Origin: Pseudogracilibacillus sp.
GTDB taxonomy: Bacteria; Bacillota; Bacilli; Bacillales; Amphibacillaceae
DNA length: 64,000 nt
Direction of reading: 5' to 3'
NCBI GenBank assembly: GCA_026169815.1
Contig: JAPFDT010000017.1
Coordinates: 1 to 64,000, forward strand
In this document: piece by piece, positions 30,141 to 38,383 of the stretch
Layout of the letters: each line of letters opens with the position of its first letter
How positions within the stretch are numbered: position 1 is the first letter of the stretch
Notes under the pieces: model-generated
What the model saw: only the letters and a program-made list of their open reading frames with translations
Database searches by the model: none
What the model was told of the DNA's origin: nothing
Translations under genes and position numbers: made by a program

Positions 30141-30764
30141 GTGAACACTGTTATAGAACAATTGAAAGCAACTCCAACAACTGCGATTTCTGATGTTTTA
30201 AAAGGAATGAACAACTTAGATCCGGCAATTAAACCTTTGAAAGAAGAATATCACATTGCAGGTGAAGCATTTACTGTTGAATTAGCAGTTGGTGATAATT
30301 TACATTTATTAAAAGCTTTAAAAGAAGCAAAACCTGGAAATATTTTAGTAGTAGATGTTAAAGGTGATACATATCGTGCAATTGCTGGTGATTTCGTCGT
30401 CGGCATGATGCAAACACTAGAGTTAGGTGGACTTGTCGTTGATGGCGTTATCCGAGATATTATTGATATAAAAAAATTAAATTTCCCTGTGTTTTCAAAA
30501 GGAACGACTGTTGCCTCAGGCAGTAAAAATGGCCCTGGAGCTACAAATATCCCGATTTCTTGTGGCGGTGCTTCTGTTCAACCTGGGGATATCGTTGTTG
30601 GTGATGTCGATGGGGTAGTAATTATACCGAGAGATGAAGCGGCAACTGTTTTACAAAAAGCTCAAGAAAAAGAAGCTGCGGATGAAAAACGTGAAGCAAC
30701 ACACGGCAAAAACAAAGAAACGATTTTCAATTATGTGGATGGTATGATTGCTAAAAGTAAATAA
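30141..30764 (+). CDS. RraA-family protein
   Basis: A 207-aa protein of the RraA/HMG-aldolase-like family, with the phosphohistidine-like fold motifs GEAFTVELAVGDNLHL, IAGDFVVGMMQTLELGGLVVDGVIRD and a C-terminal GDIVVGDVDGVVIIPR. The DG-x-IRD segment with the R-D pair is typical of the divalent-metal aldolase/decarboxylase site. Members act as 4-hydroxy-4-methyl-2-oxoglutarate aldolases or oxaloacetate decarboxylases, or as RNase E inhibitors in Gram-negatives; the last is unlikely here. GTG start with AAGGGAG upstream. Single gene with its own terminator, so context gives no pathway. Confidence 0.85.
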   Translation: MNTVIEQLKATPTTAISDVLKGMNNLDPAIKPLKEEYHIAGEAFTVELAVGDNLHLLKALKEAKPGNILVVDVKGDTYRAIAGDFVVGMMQTLELGGLVVDGVIRDIIDIKKLNFPVFSKGTTVASGSKNGPGATNIPISCGGASVQPGDIVVGDVDGVVIIPRDEAATVLQKAQEKEAADEKREATHGKNKETIFNYVDGMIAKSK

Positions 30765-30770
30765 ACAACA

Positions 30771-30813
30771 AAACGCATGGAAGAAGTTGTCAAACTCTTA
30801 GTTCCATGCGTTT
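30771..30813. terminator. Bidirectional terminator
   Basis: A 12-bp perfect stem AAACGCATGGAA (30771-30782) with TTCCATGCGTTT (30802-30813), between the convergent RraA-family gene and the membrane-protein gene. Confidence 0.8.
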
Positions 30814-30817
30814 GTGT

Positions 30818-31243
30818 TTATTCTTCTTGTGATTTTTTTTGTAACCAGACCATATACGAGCCGATTACAATATAAATAACCCCTACTATTGTTCCCGCTA
30901 TACTTGCTTCAAGCCACGAACGATCTGGTGTCAAAACTTTATAAATTAACAATATACTAGCACCAATTAATACTGATATTCCAATCACTTTTCCTAATGA
31001 GTCAAATACTTTCTTCTTTTCTCCATCTTCATGTTCCACTGATATTCGCATTTGCAATAAAGGAGCGACAACACCATTACTTAAAATAAACACAAAAAAT
31101 AACGGTGTACCAAAAACGTCTTCTCCTGCAATAAAGTCTTTTAATAAAATAAGGAAAATCCCAATCGTTTGCACGACGTAGATAATCCGGATATTTTTTA
31201 GGTTTTTATCTTTTAACCGTTCGTCTGTTATTTTTTTATACAT
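30818..31243 (-). CDS. Four-helix membrane protein paired with XRE regulator
   Basis: A 141-aa protein with about four transmembrane segments (near residues 22-38, 48-64, 90-106 and 116-134) and charged ends. No catalytic motif is visible. It begins inside the last codons of the small XRE regulator gene (8-nt overlap), a pairing seen widely in Firmicutes, where the membrane partner is usually an uncharacterised DUF protein. The function is unknown; membrane sensing linked to the regulator is a guess. Confidence 0.75.
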   Translation of the reverse strand: MYKKITDERLKDKNLKNIRIIYVVQTIGIFLILLKDFIAGEDVFGTPLFFVFILSNGVVAPLLQMRISVEHEDGEKKKVFDSLGKVIGISVLIGASILLIYKVLTPDRSWLEASIAGTIVGVIYIVIGSYMVWLQKKSQEE

Positions 31244-31442
31244 CGTTCTCCCCCTCTTCTACCCAAAAAATCTCATCCAACGTTTTATCTAATGCATAAC
31301 AGATTGCTAAACAAAGTTGTAAACTTGGATTATAATTACCCTTTTCAATTAAATTTATTGTTTGTCTAGTTACTCCAACTACGTCTGCTAATTGCTCTTG
31401 AGTGAAATCCTTTTCTAAACGAGCCATTTTAAATGCATGCAC
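31236..31442 (-). CDS. Small XRE-family regulator
   Basis: A 68-aa helix-turn-helix protein, with the HTH at QEQLADVVGVTRQTINLIEKGNYNPSLQ (shown in parts: QEQLADVVGV and TRQTINLIEKGNYNPS) and the tail DEIFWVEEGE. The open frame begins with TTG inside the ribosome binding site; GAGGAG fits the GTG at 31440-31442. A perfect inverted repeat overlaps its promoter, so it probably represses its own transcription together with the downstream membrane protein gene. Confidence 0.88.
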   Translation of the reverse strand: MHAFKMARLEKDFTQEQLADVVGVTRQTINLIEKGNYNPSLQLCLAICYALDKTLDEIFWVEEGENDV

Positions 31443-31465
31443 GATACAACAACTCCTCAACTGTT

Positions 31466-31508
31466 AATGTAATATATAAGTTACATTATGTCAATTATAT
31501 ATTACATT
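31466..31508 (-). promoter_or_regulatory. Promoter and operator of the XRE operon
   Basis: Minus-strand TTGACA (31489-31494), 17-nt spacer and TACATT (31466-31471). A perfect 14-bp inverted repeat, AATGTAATATATAA (31466-31479) and TTATATATTACATT (31495-31508), flanks the -35 box and covers the -10; a third TTACATT lies at 31481-31487. The overlap suggests binding by the small XRE regulator. Confidence 0.8.
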
Positions 31509-31624
31509 ATTTATCTTTTAAAAATTCATTGGTAACTTTTGTTGAAGAACAGAGATAACATTCTAATTAAATGTAAATCTGTGCTAGAATAGAAAAGGTA
31601 TTTATTTTTAGGGAGGGAGTTCTT

Positions 31625-33133
31625 ATGACTGGAACTTGGTTGTCTATTATTCCTCCACTATTAGCGATTGGATTTGCTATATGGACTAGAAAAGTATTTC
31701 TAGCATTATTAATCGGAATCATTAGTGGAAGTTTTCTTATTTCAAATTTATCAATTGTTGATACAGTTATTCATACATTCCAAACAATTTTCATACAAGT
31801 TGCTGATATTGAGTGGAATATACCAATTATATTATTCGTCTTAATTCTCGGTGGATTAACGAGTTTATTAGCTAATTCAGGTGCAACGATTAGATTTAGT
31901 AATTGGGCATTATCTCGTGTTAAAAATCGCGTCGCTGCGCAGTTCGTTGCTTTTTTTACAGGGATTGCAATTTTTATCGATGATTATTTCAACAGTTTAG
32001 CGGTCGGACAAATTGCTCGTCCGATTACAGATGTACATGGTGTATCTCGTGCAAAACTGGCCTATATTATCGATTCAACAGGTGCACCGATTTGTATATT
32101 AATTCCATTATCTAGTTGGGGAGCATATATTTTTTCACTGCTACACGAACCAATTCAGACATATCAATTAGGTGTAGAACCTTTTACAGCATTTATAATG
32201 ATTGTACCAGCTAATTATTATGCAATTATGGCGTTATTAATTGGGTTTCTAACGATTTATTGGCGCTTAGATTTTCCGTTAATGCGTACACATGAGGAAA
32301 AAGCGTTACATGATTTAAAAATGAACCCGCACAAAGAAGAAGTTACCAAGACGAATTTTTCTGACGCTGCTGATTTACTTGTTCCGATTTTCGTACTTAT
32401 TGTAAGCACTATTCTTATTTTTGTTTATTCTGGTGGGTATTTCACATCGTCGATTAGTTTAATGGAAGCTACTGGAGAAGGAAACATTGTAACATCACTT
32501 GTTTACGGGGGAATTTTTGCGATTATTACAGCAGCCACATTATACATTCCTCAAGGCAAAATTTCTGCTAAACAGTTTTTACCAGCTTTTTTAAGTGGGA
32601 CAGGAAAAATGTTGACAGCTGTTCTAATTTTAGTACTAGCATGGTCAGTCGGTGCGATTATTGAACAATTAGAAACAGGTATGTTCTTATCTAGTTTAGT
32701 GCAAGACCGCGTACCTTTATGGATTATTCCACTTATTTTATTTTTATTAGCATGTGCAATGGCATTTGCTACAGGTACATCTTGGGGAACGTTTGCGATT
32801 ATGATTCCAATTGGTGTTTCTATCATCGGCGTTATTCATCCTGAATGGATTTTACCAGTTGTCGGCGCAGTATTAGCAGGTTCTGTATTTGGAGACCATT
32901 GTTCACCAATATCAGATTCAACGATTCTTTCATCTATTGGAGCTGAGTGTAATTTAATGGATCACGTGACAACACAAATTCCATATGCTTTAACAGCTGC
33001 TCTAGCTTCAGCAATTGGTTACATTGTATTTGGATTAACATCACAAGTATGGCTTGGACTTCTCGGTTCAACAGTTATCCTTATTATCATTTTACTCGTA
33101 CTTAAAAGTAGAACGAGACCAATATCAGTATAA
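31625..33133 (+). CDS. NhaC-family Na+/H+ antiporter
   Basis: A 502-aa membrane protein with about 12 hydrophobic segments. The NhaC signatures are IFIDDYFNSLAVGQIARPITD in the middle, GTSWGTFAIMIPIG and the end motif GSVFGDHCSPISDSTILSS. It exchanges cytoplasmic Na+ (or a related substrate such as malate/lactate in MleN-type members) for protons. ATG start with GGGAGGGAG upstream. It is monocistronic and shares a convergent terminator with the RocB gene. Confidence 0.9.
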   Translation: MTGTWLSIIPPLLAIGFAIWTRKVFLALLIGIISGSFLISNLSIVDTVIHTFQTIFIQVADIEWNIPIILFVLILGGLTSLLANSGATIRFSNWALSRVKNRVAAQFVAFFTGIAIFIDDYFNSLAVGQIARPITDVHGVSRAKLAYIIDSTGAPICILIPLSSWGAYIFSLLHEPIQTYQLGVEPFTAFIMIVPANYYAIMALLIGFLTIYWRLDFPLMRTHEEKALHDLKMNPHKEEVTKTNFSDAADLLVPIFVLIVSTILIFVYSGGYFTSSISLMEATGEGNIVTSLVYGGIFAIITAATLYIPQGKISAKQFLPAFLSGTGKMLTAVLILVLAWSVGAIIEQLETGMFLSSLVQDRVPLWIIPLILFLLACAMAFATGTSWGTFAIMIPIGVSIIGVIHPEWILPVVGAVLAGSVFGDHCSPISDSTILSSIGAECNLMDHVTTQIPYALTAALASAIGYIVFGLTSQVWLGLLGSTVILIIILLVLKSRTRPISV

Positions 33134-33137
33134 ATGT

Positions 33138-33179
33138 AAAAATCGACGCTCATCTATATAAAGATGAGTGTCGATTTTT
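33138..33179. terminator. Convergent terminator
   Basis: Stem AAAAATCGACGCTCAT with ATGAGTGTCGATTTTT, one G-T pair apart from perfect, between the NhaC gene and the RocB-like gene. Confidence 0.85.
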
Positions 33180-33183
33180 TATC

Positions 33184-34785
33184 TTAAAAAAATGAGCGCA
33201 TTAATTTTTCCAGTAACCATGGGGTTTCAATTAGCGCACTTCTCATATGTAAACGTTCCGTTACTTTGTGAGCATCTTTTCCAAAGGGACCGACGTTCAT
33301 GACAGGTGCTTGTAATTGTTGCATGGCTGAAAACGGGATGTTATATTCTGTTCCCCAGACGGGTGTATTTTTCACATAGTTTTGCCATCCGTAATCATGT
33401 TCGTCATAATTGACATAACTTGAATCAGAAATACCGTTAAAATAGTGTACTTGATTCATCCTTAAATCAAATTGTTCCGTCGCTTCACTTTGTAGAAAGG
33501 CTAGCTTTTCTTTAATGAGCGCATTGTCTGACGAATTGACTGCTGGATAATACGGAGGTGCAAAAAACAATACCATTGCAGGTGCTAAATGCTGACATTG
33601 TAACATGAGGGCATCGACAATTCGGATTGATTTTTCCCTAATATCATAGTCTGATTGTTTTAAAACGGATTCAATGAGTTGATCGACTTTTTCACTTCCT
33701 AATGAGTCATTAGCATAGGTTAATAGCTCGGCAAAATCGATGACACGCACTTTACCAATTGAAACTGCTTGTTCTCTTTGTATGATTCGTTCATACGTTT
33801 CATTACATTCAGCAGCTGCTTCATCAGCGATTTTACGATATTTCTTCATTACGTCTTCTGCGTTTTGCTCCATCATAAATACATTGTATAAAGCTGCTGT
33901 TCGTGACACTGTTTGCGTGGAATATTGTTCCTTCAAATCTATTTGCGATAAGGTCACAGGAAGTGGCGTCCTTTCTTGTAAAACCTCTTCTGAAAATACG
34001 TCATTCCATTCCATTTTTCTCGTTAAAAAACTAGCGATAAATTGACCGGTCATCCCACTAAGTGGTTCACCTGCATGCGTTTCTTGCCCATAAAATAAAG
34101 CAGACGGCATAATTTTTCCAATACTTCCTGTATATAAATAATAATTTTCATCTCCAGGGTATTGCGAAAAGGAAGGTTCTCCATTTAAAAATAATTCGAT
34201 ATCAAGTTCATGATGTTCTTGTAACATTGCTATTGTTGGAATAACAGCACGCATCCCTGCTGAATTTACTTCTTCATCAGGAACAGTTACAAGCAAAATA
34301 TTAATCGGCCATTTTTCTACTGTTGCTTTTTCTAGTAATTGTAAATGTAAGGCAAGTCCTATTTTCATATCCATAATACCTCGACCGAATAAATAATCAT
34401 TTGATTCAATATCACCTTGCACTTCTTTTGAAAAACGTGTCTTCTGTTCTGTAAAATATGAAGTTAATTTATTCGGTTGAAAAGCTAAGTCTTTATTATC
34501 CCCGTACTCTTCAACATGCACGGTATCATAGTGACTTATGAGTACGATTGTTTTGGCAGTTTGATTTGTTTTATATAATGCAGACAAGGAGAAGCGCCCT
34601 TTCCCTGCACCAGTTAATTGCAATAGATTAGGATTTTCTTGAAAGTAGTGAAGCGTTTGCATTTTTTCTTGTAAACGAAGTGAAAATTGTTGTTCCCCTT
34701 CTGTTCCTGTTAAACTATCCCAACTGACTAATTCTAATAATAATGCTTTTAAACCTTCCTCGTCTCCCCATTGTAACTTTTTCAT
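33184..34785 (-). CDS. rocB: RocB-like M20 peptidase
   Basis: A 533-aa protein of the M20/M25/M40 metallo-hydrolase superfamily, with length and overall form of B. subtilis RocB of the arginine-utilisation regulon. Metal-site segments are LISHYDTVH, FGRGIMDMKIGLA and VPDEEVNSAGMRA; another ligand region is AKDAHKVTERLH-like at the C-terminal end (GPFGKDAHKVTERLHM). The biochemical role of RocB is not established. It stands alone, without rocA/rocD or a visible upstream activating site. ATG start with CGAGGAG. Confidence 0.85.
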   Translation of the reverse strand: MKKLQWGDEEGLKALLLELVSWDSLTGTEGEQQFSLRLQEKMQTLHYFQENPNLLQLTGAGKGRFSLSALYKTNQTAKTIVLISHYDTVHVEEYGDNKDLAFQPNKLTSYFTEQKTRFSKEVQGDIESNDYLFGRGIMDMKIGLALHLQLLEKATVEKWPINILLVTVPDEEVNSAGMRAVIPTIAMLQEHHELDIELFLNGEPSFSQYPGDENYYLYTGSIGKIMPSALFYGQETHAGEPLSGMTGQFIASFLTRKMEWNDVFSEEVLQERTPLPVTLSQIDLKEQYSTQTVSRTAALYNVFMMEQNAEDVMKKYRKIADEAAAECNETYERIIQREQAVSIGKVRVIDFAELLTYANDSLGSEKVDQLIESVLKQSDYDIREKSIRIVDALMLQCQHLAPAMVLFFAPPYYPAVNSSDNALIKEKLAFLQSEATEQFDLRMNQVHYFNGISDSSYVNYDEHDYGWQNYVKNTPVWGTEYNIPFSAMQQLQAPVMNVGPFGKDAHKVTERLHMRSALIETPWLLEKLMRSFF

Positions 34786-35009
34786 TTATTTACTCCTCGT
34801 ATATTATATTTATTTATAGTCTTTTCATATCGTAAGTGAGTCACCTTTTAGAACATCCACCTTGATTGAATGCCTTTTTCGCTGTCTAAAAGAATTTCCT
34901 CTTCGTCATCATTTGTTTTATTCGGAAAAATATAAAAATAAACTTAGCATACATATTTTTAGTTGTCAAAAACTCCTAAAACCTGTCATTCAGAGCAAAC
35001 ATTGCGGCG

Positions 35010-35666
35010 TCAGCTTTTTATTGTGTTTTTTTCTATGCGTAATTGTACGATTTTTTTATGTATCTTTATAAAAATAATTAATATAATACCGCCAAATAAA
35101 AAGCCACTAACTATATCCGTTAAATAATGTACATTTAAAATATACCTACTAAAACCAATGAGTAAAACTAATGTTCCAAAAAATAATTGCACTAATCTCG
35201 CCTTTTTAGGGGAGGATAATTTTGTACTAATTAAATAAGCAATCAGTCCATAACAAACTATCGTTACCATAGAATGACCTGATGGATAACTGTATCCTTC
35301 TGCATTCAACAAAGCACTCACACTCGGTCTTTCACGTGCTATAAAATCTTTCAATAATGAATTCGTTAAATGTGCGCTTAACACGCCTAGTCCGAAGATG
35401 AATGCTGGCAAATAATCACGAAACGTAATCCAAAATAAGATAACGACAACAATGGTAAGAGGAAATACAACGTGAAAAGAGCCAAATTCTGTAATCCACC
35501 TAAAAATAGTATAGATCGTTGTATCCGCAACTGTATCAACATATGGTCGAGACCAAAGATCGAATGGAGGCATCGTTTCATTTTTTATTTGAATCATCCA
35601 ACTAACAACAAGTGCACTCAACAAAATAAAAATAAGCCAAATCGAATAAATACGCCATTTTTTCAT
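35010..35666 (-). CDS. PAP2-family phosphatase
   Basis: A 218-aa membrane phosphatase with the three acid-phosphatase motifs KDFIARERPS, PSGHSM and SRYILNVHYLTDIVSG, and six hydrophobic segments. Such enzymes dephosphorylate undecaprenyl pyrophosphate or phosphatidyl-glycerol phosphate/phosphatidate at the outer face of the membrane. ATG start with AAAGGAGG. The gene is alone, and the 224-nt region between it and the RocB-like gene holds no visible gene. Confidence 0.88.
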   Translation of the reverse strand: MKKWRIYSIWLIFILLSALVVSWMIQIKNETMPPFDLWSRPYVDTVADTTIYTIFRWITEFGSFHVVFPLTIVVVILFWITFRDYLPAFIFGLGVLSAHLTNSLLKDFIARERPSVSALLNAEGYSYPSGHSMVTIVCYGLIAYLISTKLSSPKKARLVQLFFGTLVLLIGFSRYILNVHYLTDIVSGFLFGGIILIIFIKIHKKIVQLRIEKNTIKS

Positions 35667-35821
35667 TAAAATCCTCCTTTAGTCTCTTACTCATTATAAT
35701 TGCGTTTAGATATTTACTTTCCTTATACTATATCACTTTACTTGTTTTGTCATATACATCATACTTTAAAATAGATAGAAGGAAGTTTGTCATTATTTGT
35801 GTAAAGAAAGGATTGATTAAG

Positions 35822-36088
35822 ATGCAAGAAAAACAATTTACGATTATATCAGAAGTAGGATTACACGCACGTCCTGCGACACTTTTAGTACAACATGCGA
35901 GTAGATTTTCATGTGAGGTTGAAATAGATTATAAAGATAAACGAGTCAATGTAAAATCTATTATGGGCGTCATGTCTTTAGGTATGCCCAAAAACGCGGT
36001 ATTCACATTATTTACCGATGGCGTGGATGAAGAAGAAGCGCTAGAAAGTATTACAAACTTATTGTCTAAAGAAGGAATTGCTGAATAA
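35822..36088 (+). CDS. ptsH: HPr phosphocarrier protein
   Basis: An 88-aa PTS phosphocarrier. His15 in GLHARPAT receives phosphate from enzyme I; Ser46 in VNVKSIMGVMSLG is the HPr-kinase site that makes HPr the CcpA corepressor in Firmicutes. The open frame extends 25 codons further upstream without a ribosome binding site; GAAAGGAT serves the ATG at 35822. The stop overlaps the ptsI start (TAATG). Confidence 0.97.
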   Translation: MQEKQFTIISEVGLHARPATLLVQHASRFSCEVEIDYKDKRVNVKSIMGVMSLGMPKNAVFTLFTDGVDEEEALESITNLLSKEGIAE

Positions 36089-37806
36089 TGACACAAACAA
36101 TGCATGGTATTGCTGTTTCTAGAGGCATTGCATTTGGTAAAGCATATGTCATAAAAGATGTTGATTTAACGTTTGATACGTATGCAACATCGGATGCAAC
36201 TACTGAATTAGCAAGATTACAAACAGCTTTAGACCAAGCGGAATCTGATTTAGAGCGGATTCAGGAAAAAGTAGAACATGAACAAGGTATGAGTAATGCT
36301 GCAATTTTTGATACGCAAATTTTAGTATTACATGATCCTGATTTAATGAATACGATAAAAAAACATATTGAAGCGGACACCTATTCAGCTGAACAGGCGT
36401 TATATGAAGCAACGTCTACATATATCACCCTATTAGAGGAGATGGATGATGAGTATATGCAAGAACGCGCGAGTGATTTTAAAGATATTATGCGCCGCGT
36501 TTTATTGCATTTACTCGATATTGATGAATCGTTACCGCAAAACATTTCTGAAAATGCGATTATTGTTGCTGATGACATTACCCCATCAGAAACAGCACAA
36601 ATGGATTTACAATTTGTAAAAGGTTTCATTACAAACACAGGTGGTAAAACATCTCATTCAGCTATTATGGCACGAACATTAGAAGTTCCAGCAATAGTCG
36701 GTGCTAAAAATAGCACAACAAATATTGCTCATGGTGACTTCATTATTATTGACGGTTCGACTGGGGAAGTTTTCATTCAACCAGATCGAGCAACTGAAGA
36801 AAAATTAATGAAGCAATACAAAATATATGAAGAAGAAAAGGCATCATGGCATGCGTTAAAAGATAAACCATCTCAGACGAAAGATAATCATGCAGTAGAC
36901 ATTGTTGCTAACATTGGCTCACCCCAAGATATTAATCAAGTCCTCCATCATGGTGCAGAAGGAATAGGATTATATCGAACAGAATTCCTGTACATGGAAT
37001 CTTATCATTTGCCGACAGAAGAGGAGCAGTTTGAAGCATACCGTTATGTGTTAGAACAAATGGGCGATAAACCTGTTATCGTCCGCACTATCGATATCGG
37101 TGGCGATAAAAAACTCTCTTATTTACCATTACCTGAAGAAAAAAATCCTTTTTTAGGATTACGTGCAGTACGATTCGCTTTACAACAACCAGAAATCTTC
37201 AGAACGCAAATTCGTGCTTTATTACGCGCAAGTGCATACGGTAACTTAAAAATCATGTTCCCAATGATTGCGACATTAGAAGAGTTTCAGCAAGCAAAAT
37301 CTATCGTCGAAGAAGAGAAACAGTCTCTTAAACAACATGACATAACATATAGAGAAAAAATTGACATCGGCATTATGGTTGAAATTCCTTCAACCGCAAT
37401 ATTAGCGAAACAATTTGCTAAAGAAGTAGATTTTTTTAGTATTGGAACAAATGATTTAATTCAATATACATTAGCCGCCGATCGCATGAATGAAAATGTT
37501 GCCTATTTGTATCAACCTTTTCATCCAGCTATTTTGCATCTAGTAAAATCAGTCGTCGATGCAGCACATGAAGAAAATAAATGGGTTGGCATGTGTGGAG
37601 AAATGGCAAGTGATTTAACTGCTATACCGCTACTCTTAGGTTTAGGTTTAGATGAATTTTCTATGAATGCTCCATCTATTTTACCTGTACGTCATTTATT
37701 AAAAAACTTAAGAAAAACAGACATGGAACAACTTGCTAACGCAGCACTCACTCTTAGTACAGCTGCAGAAGTAGAACAGTTTATTAGAAGAGAAATAGAA
37801 TTATAG
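36088..37806 (+). CDS. ptsI: PTS enzyme I
   Basis: A 572-aa phosphoenolpyruvate-protein phosphotransferase. The N-terminal half has the active-site His in TGGKTSHSAIMAR (about residue 190), and the C-terminal barrel has the PEP-binding GLYRTEFLYM, FSIGTNDLIQYTLAADR and VGMCGEMASD. It passes phosphate from PEP to HPr. One-base overlap with ptsH indicates coupling. No PTS permease gene lies nearby. Confidence 0.97.
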   Translation: MTQTMHGIAVSRGIAFGKAYVIKDVDLTFDTYATSDATTELARLQTALDQAESDLERIQEKVEHEQGMSNAAIFDTQILVLHDPDLMNTIKKHIEADTYSAEQALYEATSTYITLLEEMDDEYMQERASDFKDIMRRVLLHLLDIDESLPQNISENAIIVADDITPSETAQMDLQFVKGFITNTGGKTSHSAIMARTLEVPAIVGAKNSTTNIAHGDFIIIDGSTGEVFIQPDRATEEKLMKQYKIYEEEKASWHALKDKPSQTKDNHAVDIVANIGSPQDINQVLHHGAEGIGLYRTEFLYMESYHLPTEEEQFEAYRYVLEQMGDKPVIVRTIDIGGDKKLSYLPLPEEKNPFLGLRAVRFALQQPEIFRTQIRALLRASAYGNLKIMFPMIATLEEFQQAKSIVEEEKQSLKQHDITYREKIDIGIMVEIPSTAILAKQFAKEVDFFSIGTNDLIQYTLAADRMNENVAYLYQPFHPAILHLVKSVVDAAHEENKWVGMCGEMASDLTAIPLLLGLGLDEFSMNAPSILPVRHLLKNLRKTDMEQLANAALTLSTAAEVEQFIRREIEL

Positions 37807-37872
37807 TAAAGAGGAAATATAGAGCAAACACATATTAGCAGACTTCTTCATAGTGATTTTATTAAATAATTG

Positions 37873-37901
37873 TTTAATTCATATAAAAAATAGGGTATAC
37901 T
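37873..37901 (+). promoter_or_regulatory. Promoter of antisense antitoxin RNA
   Basis: TTTAAT (37873-37878), 17 nt, TATACT (37896-37901). It points into the hairpin-rich RNA that runs against the toxin gene. Confidence 0.55.
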
Positions 37902-37907
37902 ATAAAT

Positions 37908-38062
37908 AGAAGTCAATATAATAATAAAAGATCGCTCATGCTGAGAACATGAACGATCTAGTGCGTGTAATAGCCCTTAAAGGGGGCGGCTCACGTTTGG
38001 AAGATAAAATAACCATCCTTTAACGCTTGCTAGGCATTAGGATGGTTATTTCTTTTTTTCTG
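37908..38062 (+). ncRNA. Probable type I antitoxin RNA
   Basis: The transcript predicted from the promoter at 37873-37901 begins with a hairpin (AGATCG-TCATG...CATGA-CGATCT, 37928-37960) and ends at the stem ATAACCATCCT/AGGATGGTTAT followed by TTCTTTTTTT. Its 3' end overlaps the 3' end of the toxin mRNA on the opposite strand by roughly 55-60 nt. This is the tail-to-tail arrangement of txpA/ratA-type loci. The transcript itself is inferred. Confidence 0.65.
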
Positions 38063-38126
38063 ACAATATTGCAACGATTAACACACCAAATATAAGCATG
38101 ATCATCATTGATTCAAACACTGTCAT
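38046..38126 (-). CDS. Small hydrophobic type I toxin (holin-like/TxpA-like)
   Basis: A 26-aa peptide beginning MTVFESMMIMLIFGVLIVAI and ending in a basic SEKKK tail: one transmembrane helix, matching the putative holin-like toxin group. AAGGAGGTGA lies 7-8 nt before the ATG. That site is enclosed in a long hairpin (38129-38171): GGC-CATCAC-TTTTCTTTA pairs with TAAAGAAAA-GTGATG-CC. Such hiding of the Shine-Dalgarno is typical of type I toxin mRNAs. An extended -10 promoter (TGCTATAAT, 38205-38213) lies upstream. Too short for standard gene callers; membrane depolarising activity is by family analogy. Confidence 0.8.
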   Translation of the reverse strand: MTVFESMMIMLIFGVLIVAILSEKKK

Positions 38127-38128
38127 TA

Positions 38129-38171
38129 GGCATCACCTCCTTTTCTTTAAAATAAAGAAAAGTGATGAGCC
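38129..38171 (-). promoter_or_regulatory. Shine-Dalgarno-hiding hairpin of toxin mRNA
   Basis: In the toxin leader the outer stem CATCAC/GTGATG and inner stem TTTTCTTTA/TAAAGAAAA enclose the AGGAGG site, predicted to limit translation. Confidence 0.7.
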
Positions 38172-38249
38172 TACCACCCATACAAACCTTATTACACTAT
38201 ATTTATTATAGCACATAAGTTTTGATAGATTCGTTATATAAAGTACAAA

Positions 38250-38287
38250 AATAGAGTACCAAATCCTCTATAATTTAGTACTCTATT
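38250..38287 (-). terminator. Terminator of second NhaC gene
   Basis: Stem AATAGAGTAC (38250-38259) with GTACTCTATT (38278-38287), with five T beyond it on the minus strand. It isolates the toxin locus from the antiporter gene. Confidence 0.75.
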
Positions 38288-38383
38288 CACAACTTAGACT
38301 GTGTGTCTGTGCATTTCAAGAACTTCTGTTAAGCACATTTTTTCCTGTTTTTTCTTAGTTATTAAACGAAAAAAAGTTTTTCT

